Shown: positions 42,391 through 51,227 of the stretch, one piece after another | How the letters are laid out: the number at the start of each line of letters is the position of its first letter | Numbering within the stretch: position 1 is the stretch's first letter | Source: Paraburkholderia bryophila | GTDB taxonomy: Bacteria > Pseudomonadota > Gammaproteobacteria > Burkholderiales > Burkholderiaceae | Length of the DNA stretch: 64,000 bases | Direction: 5' to 3' | NCBI RefSeq assembly: GCF_003269035.1 | Contig: NZ_QLTK01000007.1 | Location: forward strand, 1-64,000 | Program-made: the position numbers and the translations under genes | The notes under the pieces: generated by a model | What the model was told of the DNA's origin: nothing | What the model saw: the letters and a program-made list of their open reading frames with translations, nothing else | Database searches by the model: none

Positions 42391-43786
42391 TGCGGATTCG
42401 GCGCGGGAAGCGAGGGGCGTTGGCGCGGCGCGGGGAGTGGCTGGGGTGGCTGGGGTCGCGGGTGTGGCTCATGCGGGATCGGCTTCGGCTTCACGCTCCG
42501 GCATGGGGTCCGCGCTGCTGGCCATGCTTGCCGGACTCGCCGGCATCGCGTTGCAACTTGCGGTCTTCTCGATCGCCGCCCATGGCGCGCCGGATACATC
42601 CGCGCAATGGCTCGGCGGCCTTCCCGACGACGCACCGTCCGGCGACGCCGCGCGTCTGAACACGCACACGCTGCTGCTCTGCCTGCTGGTCCAGGCGCTG
42701 GCCGCGCTGCTGATCTCGCTCGCCATTGCCCGTGCGCTGCCGCGGCGTTACCGCGCGCCGCGCAAGGGCGTACTCGCCGCACTGTGGTTCCTGAACTTCG
42801 CGCTGCCGATCGGCGGCGTGGCCTGCACGCTCGGCGCGCTCGCCATTGCAAGAATCCTGCCGCGTCCGCCCGAGCGCTTGCCGGTTACGCAAGTCGACGA
42901 GCCCGAATTCGCCGCCAATCTGATCGGCAACGTGTCGTACGGCCGTGGCGCGCGGCTGAAGGCAGAGTTGCAGAACGCCGACGCCGGCACCGCGTTCCGC
43001 ATGACCGCCCTGCTGGCCATGCAATCGATGCCCGCGCGCACCGTTTCCCCGTTGCTGCAAGGCATGCTGGCCGACCCGCTCGACGACATCCGCCTGCTGG
43101 CGTACGGGATTCTCGACAATCGCGAGAAGGCCCTTACGCAGCGGATTCTGCTGGAACGGCCCAAGCTCGACCGCAAGCTGCATCCGGCGTTGAACGACAC
43201 CGACCGGCGGCGCGCCAACAAAACCCTCGCCGAGTTGTACAGCGAGTTGATCTACGAGCATCTGGTCACCGGCGACGTCTATCGCAACGCCGCCGATCAG
43301 GCGGACGGTTTCGCTATCGCGGCGCTCGACGCCGATCCCGACGACGCCTCGCTCTGGCGCCTGCGCGGCCGTCTCGCGCTCGACCGCCGCGAACTCGACA
43401 ACGCCGACACGATGCTGCAACGCGCTATCGACTGCGGTTTTCCGCGCGAACGGATGCTGCCGTATCTCGCCGAAGCCGCTTATTTGCGGCGCGATTTTGC
43501 GCGCGTGCGCCGTTTGCTGCGCGAGATGGACAGTCACGCGGGCGGCTCGACGCTGCACGCGGTGCTGGCGTTCTGGCAGGGGCGCGAGGCGGGTGCAACG
43601 AATAGCGCTGCCGGCCCGCGCGATTCAGGTGGCCCGCGCGCGGTCGACGCCGACGCCAAAGCGCCCGACGCGCCCGACGCGTCCAACTCGTCTAACGCTT
43701 CCGACTCATCGGCCCGCGACGCCATGCACCGTGCCATGCCCGACCACCTGTCCGCGCCGGACGCACCGCCGAGACGCCCAACATGA
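42377..43786 (+). CDS. pelE: PelE: TPR membrane protein of the Pel synthase complex
   Basis: A 469-residue protein. After a Gly/Ala-rich start there are two or three membrane helices (residues about 40-165), followed by a cytoplasmic helical TPR-type region to about residue 400. An Ala/Asp/Ser-rich tail closes the protein. PelE links PelD and PelF at the inner membrane. The start is taken at the ATG at 42377; an ATG at 42347 is possible. The end overlaps pelF as ATGA (43783-43786). The variable low-complexity tail is longer than in Pseudomonas, from memory. Confidence 0.88.
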   Translation: MRESDADSAREARGVGAARGVAGVAGVAGVAHAGSASASRSGMGSALLAMLAGLAGIALQLAVFSIAAHGAPDTSAQWLGGLPDDAPSGDAARLNTHTLLLCLLVQALAALLISLAIARALPRRYRAPRKGVLAALWFLNFALPIGGVACTLGALAIARILPRPPERLPVTQVDEPEFAANLIGNVSYGRGARLKAELQNADAGTAFRMTALLAMQSMPARTVSPLLQGMLADPLDDIRLLAYGILDNREKALTQRILLERPKLDRKLHPALNDTDRRRANKTLAELYSELIYEHLVTGDVYRNAADQADGFAIAALDADPDDASLWRLRGRLALDRRELDNADTMLQRAIDCGFPRERMLPYLAEAAYLRRDFARVRRLLREMDSHAGGSTLHAVLAFWQGREAGATNSAAGPRDSGGPRAVDADAKAPDAPDASNSSNASDSSARDAMHRAMPDHLSAPDAPPRRPT

Positions 43787-45387
43787 ACGCTCCCAAAGCC
43801 GCCACCGCTACCGTCCCGCACGCCCCACACGCCGCGCCCAAACTCCCGCGCGCGGCCTCCGCCGATATCGCGCTGCTACTCGAAGGCACCTTCCCGTATG
43901 TGAGCGGCGGCGTCTCCAGTTGGGTCAACCAGATCATCCGGGCGTTCCCGGAATACACCTTCGCACTGTGCTTTCTCGGCAGCCGTCCGCAGGACTATCC
44001 GAAGATGTCGTATGCGTTGCCCGACAACGTCGTGCATCTGGAGAATCACTATCTGTACGACTTCGCGCCGCCGCCGATGATCCGTCATCAGCCCGGCGAC
44101 CCCGCCGCCTTCATGCAGGCCGGCCAGATGCACGAGAAGTTGCGCAACCCCGCCATGCGCCAGGCGGCCGGCCGGATGCTCAGGGACATGCTCGACGATC
44201 TGCGTCCCGGCGGCGCACTGGGTGAAGAAGCGTTTCTGTATTCGAAGGAATCGTGGACTTACCTGACCGATCAATACCGGCAGTACTGCACGGACCCGTC
44301 GTTCGTCGATTATTTCTGGACCGTGCGCATCATGCACAAGCCGCTGTGGCAGTTGGCCCGCATTGCCGAGGGACTGCCCAGGGTGAAGATGTTCCATACC
44401 GTCTCGACCGGCTATGCGGGTTTTCTGGGCGCATTGCTGCGTTACCGGCATGGCCGTCCGCTGCTGGTGTCCGAACACGGCATCTATACGAAGGAACGCA
44501 AGATCGATCTGTTCCAGAGCCAATGGATTCGCGACAACCGCAGCATCTTCGAACGCGACGTGTCGCAGATCGGCTATTTTCGCGACCTGTGGGTGCGTTT
44601 CTTCGAAACGCTGGGCCACGTTTGCTACGACGCCGCCGAGGACATCATCGCGTTGTACGAGGGTAACCGTCGACGTCAGATCGTCGACGGCGCACCCGAA
44701 CACAAAACCGCCAATATTCCCAACGGCGTGAACCTGCCGCGGCTCGCGCCGCTACGCGCGCAACGCGGCGCGCAGATCCCGAAGACGCTGTGCCTGATCG
44801 GCCGCGTGGTGCCGATCAAGGACATCAAGACCTTCATTCGCGCGATGCTGACGGTGGTGCGTCAGATGCCGGAGGCCGAAGCCTGGATCGCCGGTCCCGA
44901 AGACGAGGACGAGTCATATGCGAACGAATGCCGTGCGTTGGTCGAGAGTCTGGGCTTGCAGGACAAGGTGAAGTTTCTCGGCTTCCAGAAGATCGACGAA
45001 TTGCTGCCCAAATGCGGCGTACTCGTGCTGAGTTCGATTTCCGAAGCGCTGCCGCTCGTCGTGCTCGAAGGGTTTGCGGCGGGCGTGCCGTCGGTGACGA
45101 CCGATGTCGGCTCGTGCCGCCAGTTGATTTACGGACTCGACGGCGAGGACGCCGCGCTCGGCGCAGCGGGCCGCGTGGTGCAGATCGCCGATCCGCGTGC
45201 GCTCGCCGAAGCAGCGCTGGACCTGCTCGACGAGCGCAACTGGCACGCGGCGCAACAAGCGGGCATTGCACGGGTCGAGCGGTTTTATACGCAGGATCAG
45301 ATGGTGGGCTCGTATCGCGAGTTGTATGCGCGCCTCACTGCGCTAGCGGATCTGGAGCCGACAGCGCAGCAGGCGCTGTCGTCCTGA
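43783..45387 (+). CDS. pelF: PelF: glycosyltransferase (GT4) for Pel polymerisation
   Basis: A 534-residue cytosolic retaining glycosyltransferase of the GT-B fold. The C-terminal nucleotide-sugar motif Glu-x7-Glu is in Ser-Glu-Ala-Leu-Pro-Leu-Val-Val-Leu-Glu-Gly. N-terminal markers are Leu-Leu-Glu-Gly-Thr-Phe-Pro-Tyr-Val-Ser-Gly-Gly-Val-Ser-Ser-Trp and Ser-Glu-His-Gly-Ile-Tyr-Thr-Lys-Glu-Arg. Members use UDP-GalNAc (UDP-sugars) to build the Pel chain, with PelG as membrane partner. The ATG overlaps the pelE stop. Length agrees with the family. Confidence 0.95.
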   Translation: MNAPKAATATVPHAPHAAPKLPRAASADIALLLEGTFPYVSGGVSSWVNQIIRAFPEYTFALCFLGSRPQDYPKMSYALPDNVVHLENHYLYDFAPPPMIRHQPGDPAAFMQAGQMHEKLRNPAMRQAAGRMLRDMLDDLRPGGALGEEAFLYSKESWTYLTDQYRQYCTDPSFVDYFWTVRIMHKPLWQLARIAEGLPRVKMFHTVSTGYAGFLGALLRYRHGRPLLVSEHGIYTKERKIDLFQSQWIRDNRSIFERDVSQIGYFRDLWVRFFETLGHVCYDAAEDIIALYEGNRRRQIVDGAPEHKTANIPNGVNLPRLAPLRAQRGAQIPKTLCLIGRVVPIKDIKTFIRAMLTVVRQMPEAEAWIAGPEDEDESYANECRALVESLGLQDKVKFLGFQKIDELLPKCGVLVLSSISEALPLVVLEGFAAGVPSVTTDVGSCRQLIYGLDGEDAALGAAGRVVQIADPRALAEAALDLLDERNWHAAQQAGIARVERFYTQDQMVGSYRELYARLTALADLEPTAQQALSS

Positions 45388-45434
45388 CGCGGCACTGAGC
45401 CACCCCACACTCAACGCAAACGGAACGGATCGCC

Positions 45435-46805
45435 ATGGCCGGAATCGGGTTCGAACTGCGCAAGATGCTCCGCCGCGATACGCTGCTGGGGCTGATGCAG
45501 GCTTATACGTACGCCGGGTTGATCGGCGCGGGGCCATGGGTGCTGTCGATCGTCGGCATTCTGCTGATCGGTGTGCTGAGCCTACCGTTCGTTTTGCCCA
45601 CCGGGCTCATCACGCAGTTTCAGGTCTCGGTGACGTATCTGATCTCGTTGTCGCTGATCCTCACGGGTCCGTTGCAACTCGCTTACACCCGTTTTACCTC
45701 CGACCGTCTGTTCGAGAAGCGCGACGATCTGGTGCTGCCGAACTATCACGCGGTGGCGTTCGTGGTGACGGTGGCGTCAGCCGTGCTCGGCACGCTGGCG
45801 ATCGTGCTGCTATTTCCGCAGCAGACCGTCGCGTACCGGCTGCTCATGCTGGCCGGCTTCGTCGTGATGTGCAACATCTGGATCGCGACGATTTTTCTGT
45901 CGGGTATGAAGCAGTATGTGTCGATCATCGTGGTGTTCTTTATCGGCTATTCGTTCACCACCGGCGCGGCGCTCGCGCTCAACCGCTTCGGCCTGACCGG
46001 GCTGCTGTCGGGCTTCGTAACGGGCCAGACGATCTTGCTGGTCGGCCTGCTCGCACTGATTTACCGCGATTACCGCAGCGATCATTTCATCTCGTTCGAA
46101 ATGTTCTGGAAGCAGTACCGCTATCCGTCGTTGATGCTCACCGGCCTGCTGTATAACCTCGCGATCTGGGTCGACAAGTTCATGTTCTGGTATTCGCCCG
46201 GCACCGGCCAGCCGGTGATCGGGCCGCTGCGGGCGTCGCTCATCTACGACATTCCCGTGTTTCTCGCGTATCTCGCGATCATTCCAGGCATGGCGGTGTT
46301 TCTGATGCGGATTGAAACCGACTTCGTGGAGTACTACGACGCCTTCTACGACGCGGTGCGCGAAGGTGCGTCGCTGCAGCATATCGAACGCATGCGCAAC
46401 GCGATGGTGGAGGCACTGCGCAACGGCATCTGGGAAATCATCAAGGTGCAGACCATCGCCGCGATGGTGCTGTTCGCCGCCGGCACCGTGCTGCTGTCGT
46501 GGCTGAAAATCTCGACGCTGTATCTGCCGCTGCTTTATATCGACGTGATCGCCGCCAGCATGCAGGTGGTCTTCATGGGCACGATCAACGTGTTCTTCTA
46601 TCTCGACAAGCGCAAGATCGTGCTGTGTCTGGTGGCGGGATTCGTCGCGCTGAACGTGATTTTCACGGCGCTCACGCTCGCGCTCAACCCCGCTTTCTAC
46701 GGATACGGTTTCGCGGGCGCGCTGCTGGTGGTCGTGCTGGCGAGTCTTTACCTGCTCGATCGTAAATTGGAATCGCTAGAATACGAGACCTTCATGCTGC
46801 AATAA
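45435..46805 (+). CDS. pelG: PelG: polytopic membrane Pel translocase
   Basis: A 456-residue membrane protein with about 12 predicted helices, related to Wzx/MATE-type flippases. The N-terminus Met-Ala-Gly-Ile-Gly-Phe-Glu-Leu-Arg-Lys is the family signature. It is thought to move the growing Pel chain across the inner membrane together with PelD, PelE and PelF. It starts 47 bases after pelF. The next gene begins 14 bases after its stop, which suggests read-through into the FUSC-like gene. Confidence 0.94.
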   Translation: MAGIGFELRKMLRRDTLLGLMQAYTYAGLIGAGPWVLSIVGILLIGVLSLPFVLPTGLITQFQVSVTYLISLSLILTGPLQLAYTRFTSDRLFEKRDDLVLPNYHAVAFVVTVASAVLGTLAIVLLFPQQTVAYRLLMLAGFVVMCNIWIATIFLSGMKQYVSIIVVFFIGYSFTTGAALALNRFGLTGLLSGFVTGQTILLVGLLALIYRDYRSDHFISFEMFWKQYRYPSLMLTGLLYNLAIWVDKFMFWYSPGTGQPVIGPLRASLIYDIPVFLAYLAIIPGMAVFLMRIETDFVEYYDAFYDAVREGASLQHIERMRNAMVEALRNGIWEIIKVQTIAAMVLFAAGTVLLSWLKISTLYLPLLYIDVIAASMQVVFMGTINVFFYLDKRKIVLCLVAGFVALNVIFTALTLALNPAFYGYGFAGALLVVVLASLYLLDRKLESLEYETFMLQ

Positions 46806-46819
46806 GGCCTCTTCTTTCG

Positions 46820-47389
46820 ATGACCGTACCCGACGAATCGACACGTCATGCGCGAGCGAGCGCCGCCAATTCGCTGTTTGCTTTTCTGAAGGCGTTGCCG
46901 CTCGGCGAGCGGCTGATCGAAGGCGGTTTCATGGCGGTGCAGGCGGTGGCCGGTGCGAGTCTCGCGTTCGGGATCGGCCGCCTGCTGCATACCGAGCAGG
47001 CATTCTGGGCCGCGATCACCGCGATCGCGGTCAGCCAGCACAGCTATATCGACACGCGCAATCTGTCGCGCGACCAGTTTATCGGCGCGATGGTAGGCGG
47101 CGTGTGCGGGTTAGGTGGCGCGCTGCTCGGCGGTGGGCATTTCGCGGCTTATGCGGCTACCGTGGGCGTCGCGATCGTCGCCTGCTGGATTCTGAACGTG
47201 GGCAGCGCGGCGCGGCTGGGTGGGATTACCGCGACCATCATGCTGCTCGTGCCGGGGATGGGGCCGCCTTGGGATAAGGCGTTGCTGCGGCTGGGTGAAG
47301 TGACCTTGGGCACGGTCTGCGCGTTGTTGACGGCGTGGCTGATGTCGAAGGTCGAGCAGCGGTGGTTTGGGAAGCCGCGGAATACGTGA
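46820..47389 (+). CDS. FUSC/aromatic-acid-exporter-like membrane protein
   Basis: A 189-residue membrane protein with about five helices, matching one half of FUSC/ArAE-type transporters (Glu-Gln-Ala-Phe-Trp-Ala-Ala-Ile-Thr-Ala-Ile, then Arg-Asp-Gln-Phe-Ile-Gly-Ala-Met-Val-Gly-Gly). The large cytosolic domain of full-length exporters is absent. It is 14 bases downstream of pelG and probably the last gene of the pel transcript, although it is not a standard Pel component. A separate role in efflux is also possible. Confidence 0.8.
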   Translation: MTVPDESTRHARASAANSLFAFLKALPLGERLIEGGFMAVQAVAGASLAFGIGRLLHTEQAFWAAITAIAVSQHSYIDTRNLSRDQFIGAMVGGVCGLGGALLGGGHFAAYAATVGVAIVACWILNVGSAARLGGITATIMLLVPGMGPPWDKALLRLGEVTLGTVCALLTAWLMSKVEQRWFGKPRNT

Positions 47390-47468
47390 GGGAAGGAGGC
47401 GTTGCGGGGAATGGCGGCATTTTCACCCGCTTGTTCGCTTGGCGGCACATCGCTCTCTTCGCACTAAA

Positions 47469-48446
47469 TCATTCGCCTTGCGCCGCCTCGCCCTCTTGCG
47501 GCCGACGCCGGTAACGCCCAGGCGTGTCGCCGATACTTTGCTGAAACGCCTTGCCAAACGCGGCTTCCGATTGATAGCCCACCATCTCGCCGATCTCCGC
47601 CGCGCTGCGCTGCGTGCGCAGCAGCAGATCGCAGGCGATCGTCATGCGGATCTGCGTGAGGAAGTCCATTACCGTCATGCCCGCCCGTTCGTTGAAATGA
47701 CGTGCGTAAGTGGCCCGGGACATCGCGGCGAGGTCGCCCAGTTCGGCGATGGTCCATGCACGCTCCGGCGCGCTCAACATGCTTTGTACGGATGCGCCCA
47801 GACGCGCGTCGGCGAGTAGCGTCAGCACGCCCGAGGTCGACGCGTTCTGTTCGCCATGCACGCGCAAGGCCATCGCGAAGAGCGCGTGACTCAGCGCGGT
47901 GACGATGGCCAACGCGCCCGGCTGACGATGCTCCGCCTCGGCGCGCATCAGCGCGATCACCGTTTGCAATGGGCCGAGTGCCTGCGCACCGCCGAGCGAG
48001 ACGTGGAACGGATCGGGCAGCGCATTCAGCAGTAACGCGGATGACCCCGGCGAGTGGACAAAGCGGCCGCAGAGCAGATCGACATCGGGCTGCGCCGCGG
48101 GCGCGTTGCCGGCGTCACCATTGTTGCTGTCGTGGCCATCGTTGCGTCGTACGGGCAGCATGCCGTCATGACTTAGCGTCAAGGGCGCCGTGGCGCTACT
48201 CCTTGCCACATTGCGCACGCGATGCGCTGCACCGTGCGGAAACAGCACGAAATCGCCCGCGCGCAGCGCCACTTCCCCGCCGCCGGTGGTTTCGATCAGG
48301 CAGGCGCCGCCGAGCACCAGATGAAACGGCGCGATACCCGTTTCCATCGGCGCGTGATCGATGTCGAAGCCGCCCGAGAGAAGGCAACGCAGATCGAGGC
48401 TGGCTTGCGGGCGGGCAAGGTCGATCAATCGGCTGAGCATGTCCAT
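47469..48446 (-). CDS. AraC-family regulator with cupin sensor domain
   Basis: A 325-residue regulator. The N-terminal cupin-type domain (about 1-190) contains Leu-Arg-Ala-Gly-Asp-Phe-Val-Leu-Phe-Pro-His-Gly. The C-terminal AraC DNA-binding domain (about 215-315) has Leu-Gly-Asp-Leu-Ala-Ala-Met-Ser-Arg-Ala-Thr and Val-Gly-Tyr-Gln-Ser-Glu-Ala-Ala-Phe-Gly-Lys-Ala-Phe. This type commonly sits divergent to a redox or alkylhydroperoxidase-like gene, as here. It likely controls the carboxymuconolactone decarboxylase-like gene 120 bases away. The inducer is unknown. Confidence 0.9.
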   Translation of the reverse strand: MDMLSRLIDLARPQASLDLRCLLSGGFDIDHAPMETGIAPFHLVLGGACLIETTGGGEVALRAGDFVLFPHGAAHRVRNVARSSATAPLTLSHDGMLPVRRNDGHDSNNGDAGNAPAAQPDVDLLCGRFVHSPGSSALLLNALPDPFHVSLGGAQALGPLQTVIALMRAEAEHRQPGALAIVTALSHALFAMALRVHGEQNASTSGVLTLLADARLGASVQSMLSAPERAWTIAELGDLAAMSRATYARHFNERAGMTVMDFLTQIRMTIACDLLLRTQRSAAEIGEMVGYQSEAAFGKAFQQSIGDTPGRYRRRPQEGEAAQGE

Positions 48447-48565
48447 GAGACGATCGCGCTAAAAGTTGAGCAAATCGAGTATTCAGGATATCGCGGCGCA
48501 GCGCAATACTTTGTCTCACGACGCCGGCACCCGCCGACGCGCAATAAAGACGAAGGAGCATGGCC

Positions 48566-48925
48566 ATGTTGAACTGGATCGGATACCGCAAAGAATTGTT
48601 CGGCCGCATCGGCGAAATCGGCAAACTGTCGCCGGATACCGTCCGGGCTTATCAGACGATGTCGAGCGCCGGTCAGAAAAGCGATCTGCTGGGCGCGAAG
48701 ACGCGTGAGCTGATTTCGCTGGCTGTGGCGGTGAGCTTGCGTTGTGACGGTTGTATTACGGTGCATACGGCCGAAGCGCTGAAGCAAGGCGCGACGCGCG
48801 ATGAAATCGCCGAAGCGCTGGGCGTGGCGGTGGCGATGAATGCCGGCGCGGCAATGGTGTACTCGGCCCGGACGATGGATGCGGTCGCGGCTTATTCGAG
48901 TGAAGCGGCGGATGGGGGGCGGTAA
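48566..48925 (+). CDS. Carboxymuconolactone decarboxylase/AhpD-like protein
   Basis: A 119-residue helical protein with the AhpD redox motif Cys-Asp-Gly-Cys-Ile-Thr-Val-His, preceded by the conserved Glu (Arg-Glu-Leu-Ile-Ser-Leu-Ala). Members of this family reduce peroxides or act as thiol-disulphide partners. The start is at 48566 because aaggag lies seven bases before it; the ATG at 48560 sits only one base from the same element. Divergent from the AraC gene. A terminator follows. Confidence 0.9.
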   Translation: MLNWIGYRKELFGRIGEIGKLSPDTVRAYQTMSSAGQKSDLLGAKTRELISLAVAVSLRCDGCITVHTAEALKQGATRDEIAEALGVAVAMNAGAAMVYSARTMDAVAAYSSEAADGGR

Positions 48926-48963
48926 CGGGTGACGTGTGTGGTCAGCGATGTCGACGTGCGCGG

Positions 48964-49009
48964 AAGGCGGCTGAGTGAGCAAAAAATCACACTGCCGCCT
49001 TTTTCTTTT
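48964..49009 (+). terminator. Terminator-like hairpin after the AhpD-like gene
   Basis: Stem aaggcggc / gccgcctt with an inner gtga/tcac pair and an A-rich loop, followed by tttctttt. It lies about 40 bases after the stop. Confidence 0.7.
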
Positions 49010-49087
49010 CAGTCAGAAATTCACAGGTCGAGTCGACGACCCTTATACACGCCCATTCTCAATCCATGCTGCATAGTCTGCGGACCG

Positions 49088-49158
49088 ACATCGGTCCCGC
49101 ATAAAATCGTTGATTTTCCTGGTTAAAATCGGCGCTTTTTAGTTTTAGGAAGCAGTCG
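49088..49158 (+). repeat. Effector-cassette upstream module, copy A
   Basis: AT-rich leader that contains gcataaaatcg (49099-49109), taaaatcggcg and a run of T before aggaag. Copies at 51161-51227 and 52477-52542 share the layout and several blocks. The gcata block lies 60 bases before the start codon here, and 59 and 55 bases before it in the others. Confidence 0.7.
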
Positions 49159-49388
49159 ATGCCTGTGTCCTGCTCTTTCCGCCTCAACGGCAAACGAATG
49201 TCCATCTTGCTTTGCCCCGGTTTGGGCGGCGTTGCAGCCTTCTCAGGTGATGGTGAGTCCATTGATGACCCGAACGCAACCACGAAGCAGGATGAGGGTC
49301 CCCTTCCGGCCGGCACTTACTTTATCAACCAGCGACATTTATTCCTGGTACAACCATTCGCTATTACGGAACGGTGAACGTGCGATGA
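49159..49388 (+). pseudogene. Tlde1/DUF2778 effector gene with internal deletion
   Basis: The N-terminal 57 or so codons from the ATG at 49159 encode the start of a DUF2778 (Tlde1-type) protein: MPVSCSFRLNGKRM, ending Leu-Pro-Ala-Gly-Thr-Tyr-Phe-Ile near 49328. That frame then stops at 49377 after unrelated residues. Two bases out of frame, from about 49335 to the TGA at 49386-49388, is a segment Thr-Phe-Ile-Pro-Gly-Thr-Thr-Ile-Arg-Tyr-Tyr-Gly-Thr-Val, which I take as the natural C-terminus of the same family. The catalytic His and Ser-x-Gly-Cys region between them is missing. The true stop overlaps the next gene as ATGA. Confidence 0.7.
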
Positions 49389-49675
49389 AAGGCTTCCTGA
49401 CCAGGCTCTTTCTGGCGGTCGTGCTGACCGTACCCATCGGTTGGGTGCTGGGGTCTTTTGACTGGTTCTGGGCACTCGCCAAAAGCCCCTTGGGGCACAA
49501 GGTGCTCGGATGGGCCTCACTCCCGTTCGAACCACTCGACGGTGAAAGCTATGACGATCCGGTTGTAGCTGTCATGCTCGTCGTGAGCTTCATCATCGCA
49601 GCGCTGATGGTATGGGGCGGGCCAGTCGCCGTGCGCGCATTTCTTCGGAGAAGCCGGTGGCGGTTCCCGTCGTGA
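49385..49675 (+). CDS. Small membrane protein, probable immunity to the deleted Tlde1-like effector
   Basis: A 96-residue protein with two predicted membrane helices (about 5-27 and 63-88) and a short loop containing Leu-Asp-Gly-Glu-Ser-Tyr-Asp-Asp. The ATG at 49385 overlaps the remnant stop of the effector pseudogene (ATGA), the usual arrangement for an effector-immunity pair. Tlde1-type effectors act on peptidoglycan in the periplasm, so an inner-membrane partner facing that side is logical. I recognise no named family. The gene seems intact although its toxin is not. Confidence 0.65.
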   Translation: MKGFLTRLFLAVVLTVPIGWVLGSFDWFWALAKSPLGHKVLGWASLPFEPLDGESYDDPVVAVMLVVSFIIAALMVWGGPVAVRAFLRRSRWRFPS

Positions 49676-49694
49676 CATCGAACAGCCCGTAAGG

Positions 49695-49723
49695 ACAAAA
49701 AAGCCCGCTGCCAGAGCGGGCTT
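49695..49723 (-). terminator. Intrinsic terminator of the aldo/keto reductase gene
   Basis: Read on the minus strand, the stem aagcccgct / agcgggctt with a 5-base loop is followed by a T-run. It lies 68 bases after the stop of the reductase gene. Confidence 0.85.
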
Positions 49724-49790
49724 GGTGCCGTCAAGAATGCCTGCATCTTCACGTCACGAGCGGCCCTGTAAAGATCGTCCTTCGCTGCAA

Positions 49791-50840
49791 TTACACCGCG
49801 TGCCGCGCCTCTTCCAACTGCTTGCGACGCACCTCGCCCTGCCGCTCCAGCATCCAGCCCGGATACTCGGCCGGCAGCGTGCTGACCTGGTCGAGTTTCG
49901 TCAGTTCATCCGCGCTCAGCGCGACGGCGGTCGCGGCGATGTTGTCGTCGAGTTGCTCGACCTTCTTCGCGCCGACGATCACCGACGTCACCACCCGCTG
50001 GTGCAACAACCACGCGAGCGCGATCTGCGCAACCGATACCTGTTTGGCCTCCGCGATGTCGCGCATCACGTCGATGCAGTCGTACGCGCGCTCACGGTCG
50101 ACCGGCGGAAAATCGAACGTCGTGCGCCGGCTGCCCGTCTCGCCCTGCTGTTCACGTCCATATTTGCCGCTCAGCAAACCGCCCGCGAGCGGACTCCACA
50201 CCATCAGGCCCAGGCCTTCGCTGTGCAGCATCGGCACGAGTTCGCGTTCGAGGTCGCGCCCCGCCAGCGTGTAATACGCCTGCAGCGATTCGAAACGCGC
50301 GAGCCCAAGGCGCTCCGCGATCCCGAGCGCCTTGACGATCTGCCACGCGGCCCAGTTCGACACGCCGACGTAGCGCACGTGGCCGTGCTGAACCAGCGTG
50401 TCGAGCGCGCGCACGGTTTCCTCGATCGGCGTGGCCGGATCGAAACCGTGGATCTGATACAGGTCGACGTGATCGAGTTGCAGGCGTTTCAGGCTAGCCT
50501 TCACACCGTCGATGATGTGATACCGCGACGCACCGCGTGCATTCGGAAACTCGCCGGTCTGGCCGAACACCTTGGTCGCCACGACGACCTGGTCGCGCGG
50601 CACCTTGAGGTTTTTCAGCGCCTGGCCGGTGATCTGTTCGGACAGGCCGCCCGCGTAGACGTCGGCCGTGTCGATAAAGTTGATGCCCGCGTCGAGCGAC
50701 CTGCCGACCAGCCGCTCCGCGTCGGCCTGCTGCAGATCGCCGATCTGCTTCCAGATGCCCTCGCCGCCGCCGAAGGTCATCGTGCCCAGACATAGCTCCG
50801 AAACAAACACACCGGTGCGGCCTAACGGGTTGTAACGCAT
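49791..50840 (-). CDS. Aldo/keto reductase
   Basis: A 349-residue NADPH-dependent aldo/keto reductase. The start is the ATG at 50840 (ggag eight bases upstream); the frame extends to 50930. Catalytic residues are visible: Asp and Tyr in Asp-Thr-Ala-Asp-Val-Tyr, Lys in Val-Val-Ala-Thr-Lys-Val-Phe, and His in Tyr-Gln-Ile-His-Gly-Phe-Asp. The C-terminal cofactor loop is Ser-Val-Ile-Val-Gly-Ala-Lys-Lys. The natural substrate is not predictable. It interrupts the effector island and is oriented against it. Confidence 0.93.
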   Translation of the reverse strand: MRYNPLGRTGVFVSELCLGTMTFGGGEGIWKQIGDLQQADAERLVGRSLDAGINFIDTADVYAGGLSEQITGQALKNLKVPRDQVVVATKVFGQTGEFPNARGASRYHIIDGVKASLKRLQLDHVDLYQIHGFDPATPIEETVRALDTLVQHGHVRYVGVSNWAAWQIVKALGIAERLGLARFESLQAYYTLAGRDLERELVPMLHSEGLGLMVWSPLAGGLLSGKYGREQQGETGSRRTTFDFPPVDRERAYDCIDVMRDIAEAKQVSVAQIALAWLLHQRVVTSVIVGAKKVEQLDDNIAATAVALSADELTKLDQVSTLPAEYPGWMLERQGEVRRKQLEEARHAV

Positions 50841-51039
50841 TGCGCAGACTCCATCGTGAAGGGGTGGATGGGTGAGGCGTAGAGGGTACTGCAATTGGGG
50901 GAAGTCGGCTGGGGGCGCGGCAATGGTCATCGGGTACGTTCTATGACCGGCCGAAAGTTGGCGCTGTTGATTGCGTGGGATTCTGACAAACGGCGGGGGC
51001 TGTGGGATTAGTCGTGATGTATTCCTGGCTCAGAGAGGT

Positions 51040-51069
51040 TTGACGATATAAATATGAGTTCCGTATAGG
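51040..51069 (+). promoter_or_regulatory. Candidate promoter before the Tlde1-like cassette
   Basis: A -35 TTGACG (51040-51045), 18-bp spacer and -10 TATAGG (51064-51069). It lies about 150 bases before the effector ATG, in AT-rich DNA. Confidence 0.4.
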
Positions 51070-51160
51070 ACTAAACTGATTCGCGGTTATATCAGGCCAG
51101 GCAGCGGATTTAACGTCAGAACTCGAAGATGTAAAATTTTGCTACGGCATCGGAATCAAA

Positions 51161-51227
51161 TTCCCGATGCATAAAATCGATTCTATTCCTCATTTAGAAT
51201 TGGCGTTTTCAGCTTTGGGGCAGCCTC
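51161..51227 (+). repeat. Effector-cassette upstream module, copy B
   Basis: Contains gcataaaatcga (51169-51180), ttcctcattt and a tggcgttttcag block, matching copy A closely in order and spacing. The start codon is at 51228. Confidence 0.7.

Larger units (their letters stand above)
50841..51227. other. Lower-GC intergenic region before the intact effector cassette
   Basis: About 390 bases with no clear gene. The composition changes from typical GC-rich to AT-rich near 51010. It includes a promoter-like element (51040-51069) and the upstream module of the cassette (51161-51227), listed separately. Confidence 0.5.
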
